Of a stretch of DNA of 64,000 nt, positions 61,994-64,000 are shown one piece after another (within the stretch, counting starts at the first letter, position 1; each line of letters starts with the position of its first letter). The stretch spans positions 434,001-498,000 of the forward strand of contig NZ_CCYK01000007.1 in the NCBI RefSeq assembly GCF_000826105.1, read 5' to 3'. The notes beneath the pieces were generated by a model. That model saw only the letters and a program-made list of their open reading frames with translations, was not told the origin of the DNA and searched no databases. This DNA comes from Pseudomonas massiliensis (GTDB lineage: Bacteria > Pseudomonadota > Gammaproteobacteria > Pseudomonadales > Pseudomonadaceae). The position numbers were made by a program, and so were the translations under genes.

Positions 61994-63357
61994 AAGTCCT
62001 CCGCATCCTGGAATTCTTCGGCTTCTCCTCCAGCTTCGCGAAGGTGCTCATCCCCTTCGAAGGCGCTCACGTTTTCCCGAAGGCGCTCATCTGCAGGGCT
62101 GAGCACCTTCGTGAGCACCTTGGATTTTTCAGCGCCAGCGAAAGGCTGAGGATCGGTGCCCACTCGTGCCATATTTTCTGACTCGTGCCCATTTTCTCTA
62201 CTCGTGCCCATACCTAAGGCTGGGCACGAGTGGGCATCTGAGGGCACGAGTGGACTTTTGCTGCCGTCCTGGGGCAGGGACCAGTAGGATTTCACATCCC
62301 GTTTGTTACCCGTTCTGGCCACCACTACCGAGAGCTTTTCCCGCGCGCGGCGGATCTGTTTCTCGGTGTACCCGTTACGCCGCATCAGCGACTTGGCTTC
62401 ATTACTTTCCAGCGGGTTGTCGCGCAGGATTCGATACAGGCAGTCGCCTGGATCATCGTAATCCCGCTCCTCTTGCTCACCCGTTTCCTCTACGTCACCC
62501 AGGATCTCTCGAGCACTCCCGGCGATGATCTCGCCCCAGGCCACACAGGTCGCATCAATGGGGCCGCGCTTCGTCTGGATGGTCACAGGTTCGATGGTGT
62601 AGGACACGCCTCCCTCATCGGTGCCAATGTTCGACTTGGCGCGCGCCAGCACTCGCTGATCCGAATTTTCCTGCTTGGCGGCTACCAGCACCGTACGGGC
62701 AAGGGCGGAGAAGGCTTGCGAGCCCACAACACGCTCAGCGGGCGAGCCGCCGGCCGTGCCCTTGGCAAAGTGGGAGATACCCACCACCGCGCAGCCGTAA
62801 GCCTCGGCCAGGTCCACCACACCTTGCAGTGCCCGGCGCACGTCATTGGCCTTGTGCATGTCGCCCTTCACGGCGCTGACAATCGGGTCGAGCATCAGCA
62901 GCGCCAAGCCGCCCAGCTCATCGGCCGTGGCGCGCAGCAGCTCCATATCGTTGGCTGGGTCGAACGGATCGTGCTCGCCCTGGGCGTTGATGCGCCCCTG
63001 GATGATGTGTACGCGACGCAGATCGGCGCCAGCCGCCGCCAGCCGTGGAATCAGCGTATCGGCCGGATCATCTTCGCTCGACCAGATCAGGGCATTCCCC
63101 GGCTCGGTACAAGGGCTGCCGTCCGGCCAGCGCCCGCCACTCGTAAGCGTGGCGATCAGGCCCAGCAGCAGGGTGGTTTTTCCCGTACCGCCGGCGCCCG
63201 CCAGGATGTGAAGTTTTCCCTTGGCCAGCCAGTCCGGCCACAGCCAGCGGATGGCCACCGGCTCGATGTCGGCGGCGCATACGGTTTTGACTTTCCACAG
63301 CGCAGGCTTCGCGGGTGGCCGGGTTGGCATGGTCATAATGTTGTCCCGCTGGGTCAT
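61990..63357 (-). CDS. RepA-like AAA/RecA-fold ATPase, replication protein of the element
   Basis: A 455-residue ATPase. Walker A is LAGAGGTGKTTLLLGL, and Walker B LALLMLDPIVSAV; GISHFAKGTAGGSPAERVVGSQAFSALAR is typical of RepA/DnaB-like hexameric helicases of plasmids and phage satellites. The C-terminal 150 residues are a variable, winged-helix-like and disordered region. The ATG at 63357 overlaps the primase stop by four bases. It likely unwinds the element's origin. Confidence 0.87.
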   Translation of the reverse strand: MTQRDNIMTMPTRPPAKPALWKVKTVCAADIEPVAIRWLWPDWLAKGKLHILAGAGGTGKTTLLLGLIATLTSGGRWPDGSPCTEPGNALIWSSEDDPADTLIPRLAAAGADLRRVHIIQGRINAQGEHDPFDPANDMELLRATADELGGLALLMLDPIVSAVKGDMHKANDVRRALQGVVDLAEAYGCAVVGISHFAKGTAGGSPAERVVGSQAFSALARTVLVAAKQENSDQRVLARAKSNIGTDEGGVSYTIEPVTIQTKRGPIDATCVAWGEIIAGSAREILGDVEETGEQEERDYDDPGDCLYRILRDNPLESNEAKSLMRRNGYTEKQIRRAREKLSVVVARTGNKRDVKSYWSLPQDGSKSPLVPSDAHSCPALGMGTSRENGHESENMARVGTDPQPFAGAEKSKVLTKVLSPADERLRENVSAFEGDEHLREAGGEAEEFQDAEDL

Positions 63358-64000
63358 TGGGCCGCTCTCCATACGTGCAGGTCGTTGAAGTCGGTAAGGC
63401 TTGCCGGGCAATCGTCCGGCCAGTCAGGGAAGGCCACCAGGGCGCTGGCGGCGTGCGCGGCATCCTCCGCGGCGGCGCGCCCCGGGTTGCCATCGGTCAG
63501 ACGGTCATCATCGCCAGCCACGATCATCACCACGCCGGGATACCTGGCGCGCAGCGCGACTGCGGCGGCCTTCAGATTGCCCGCGTTCATCGCGCAGGCC
63601 ACGGTGTACCCCAGGTCCATCAACGTCGCGCCAGTGGCCCAGCCTTCGCACACCAGCAGCGGTTTTTTTCCGTTGATATTGCCCAGGGGCGAATAGGTGC
63701 CACGGATGCGCCCGCCAAACAGGAAGCGCTTGCTGCCGTCCGGTCGAATGCGCTGCAGGTTCACCAGTTCGCCATCGGCGTACAGCGGTATCAGCAGCTC
63801 AGCGCCGCGCTGGCGCAGGGAGTAGGGCCGAATGCGCTTGCGCACCAGGTACGGGTGGGCTGGATCGGCGCGGCGGGCATCACGCCACAGCCGCGCCGCG
63901 TATTCAGCCGCGGCCAACTGGCGGCGCCGGCGTTCGGCGTCACGCTTGGCAACCGCCTGGGCGATCTGCTCGCGCATTGCCTTGGCTTCGCAGGCATCCG
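63354..64000 (-). CDS. Toprim/primase-like protein (truncated by window edge)
   Basis: At least 215 residues; the frame is open through 64000, so the N-terminus lies outside. It contains ARLWRDARRADPAHPYLVRKRI, then the toprim segment KKPLLVCEGWATGATLMDLGYTVACAMNAGNL with the catalytic Glu, and VVMIVAGDDDRLTDGNPG with the acidic metal-binding pair. This is the toprim half of a P4-alpha/phage primase. It overlaps the ATPase gene and gives a primase-helicase module. Confidence 0.85.
   Translation of the reverse strand, partial: DACEAKAMREQIAQAVAKRDAERRRRQLAAAEYAARLWRDARRADPAHPYLVRKRIRPYSLRQRGAELLIPLYADGELVNLQRIRPDGSKRFLFGGRIRGTYSPLGNINGKKPLLVCEGWATGATLMDLGYTVACAMNAGNLKAAAVALRARYPGVVMIVAGDDDRLTDGNPGRAAAEDAAHAASALVAFPDWPDDCPASLTDFNDLHVWRAAQ

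Noticed and set aside
1-64000. CRISPR arrays, rRNA operons and complete insertion sequences
   Set aside because: No regularly spaced repeats, no rRNA sequence and no intact IS transposase were seen; the only transposase is the RAYT.

Overview
The window reads as a high-G+C gammaproteobacterial chromosome, most likely Pseudomonas (P. putida/P. fluorescens type). Supporting signs are Fe-superoxide dismutase, the argO/argP pair, ornithine-lipid genes olsB/olsA, an atsK-type sulfate-ester cluster, copA/copB, ferric-enterobactin receptor plus esterase, and GTGGGAG-type REP elements with a RAYT transposase. The genus is inferred from gene content; no rRNA lies in the window.

1-13.7 kb is ordinary chromosome: 5' end of sodB; lysine/arginine exporter with its LysR regulator; an SDR-like protein with altered catalytic residues; a coiled-coil membrane protein and AcpH; a membrane-lipid locus (olsB-olsA, divergent clsB); LysR and MocR regulators around an amidohydrolase-GlcG operon; a DMT exporter. 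13.8-19.4 kb is a scarred accessory zone: an internal fragment of a filamentous haemagglutinin/CdiA-like protein, a fragment of a second threonine deaminase, a BrnT/BrnA toxin-antitoxin pair with a perfect palindromic operator, a nested inverted repeat of possible IS/MITE origin, then intact ilvA with an isoleucine-rich leader peptide and two hairpins, and an A+T-richer pair (GNAT-like protein plus a 53-residue protein).

19.5-25.4 kb holds class I fumarase, a membrane diguanylate cyclase overlapping a ferredoxin-NAD(P)H reductase gene, an HDOD protein and azlCD. 25.4-29.06 kb looks like an insertion: the C-terminal stub of an aldehyde dehydrogenase, then an A+T-rich polysaccharide lyase 8 gene and about 600 bases without a gene. 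29.06-33.5 kb is a sulfate-ester/sulfonate operon (atsK dioxygenase, binding protein, two permeases, ATPase). 33.7-36.4 kb is copAB. Next come a PL7 alginate lyase without signal peptide, a large membrane patatin, a DMT exporter, a PfkB kinase overlapping a GH65 phosphorylase, an HxlR regulator divergent from a PRISE-like reductase, and a RAYT transposase flanked by REPs.

46.8-57.5 kb has a TonB receptor, a glycerate/sugar-diacid module (glycerate kinase, CdaR-type regulator, MFS porter), trmK, and a divergent pfeA/pfeE pair around a Fur-like box. At 57.68 kb there is a tRNA 3' end followed on the minus strand by its terminator. To its right an integrated element begins and runs off the window: toprim/primase, RepA-like ATPase, two small proteins, HK97 prohead protease, HK97 major capsid protein and, next to the att end, an A+T-rich gene with a deoxyribosyltransferase/TIR-like N-terminal fold. 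No portal, terminase, tail or lysis gene is visible. A capsid-encoding phage satellite carrying a putative defence gene is the most interesting reading of the window; an eroded prophage is the main alternative. Integrase and intact tRNA are expected beyond 64 kb.
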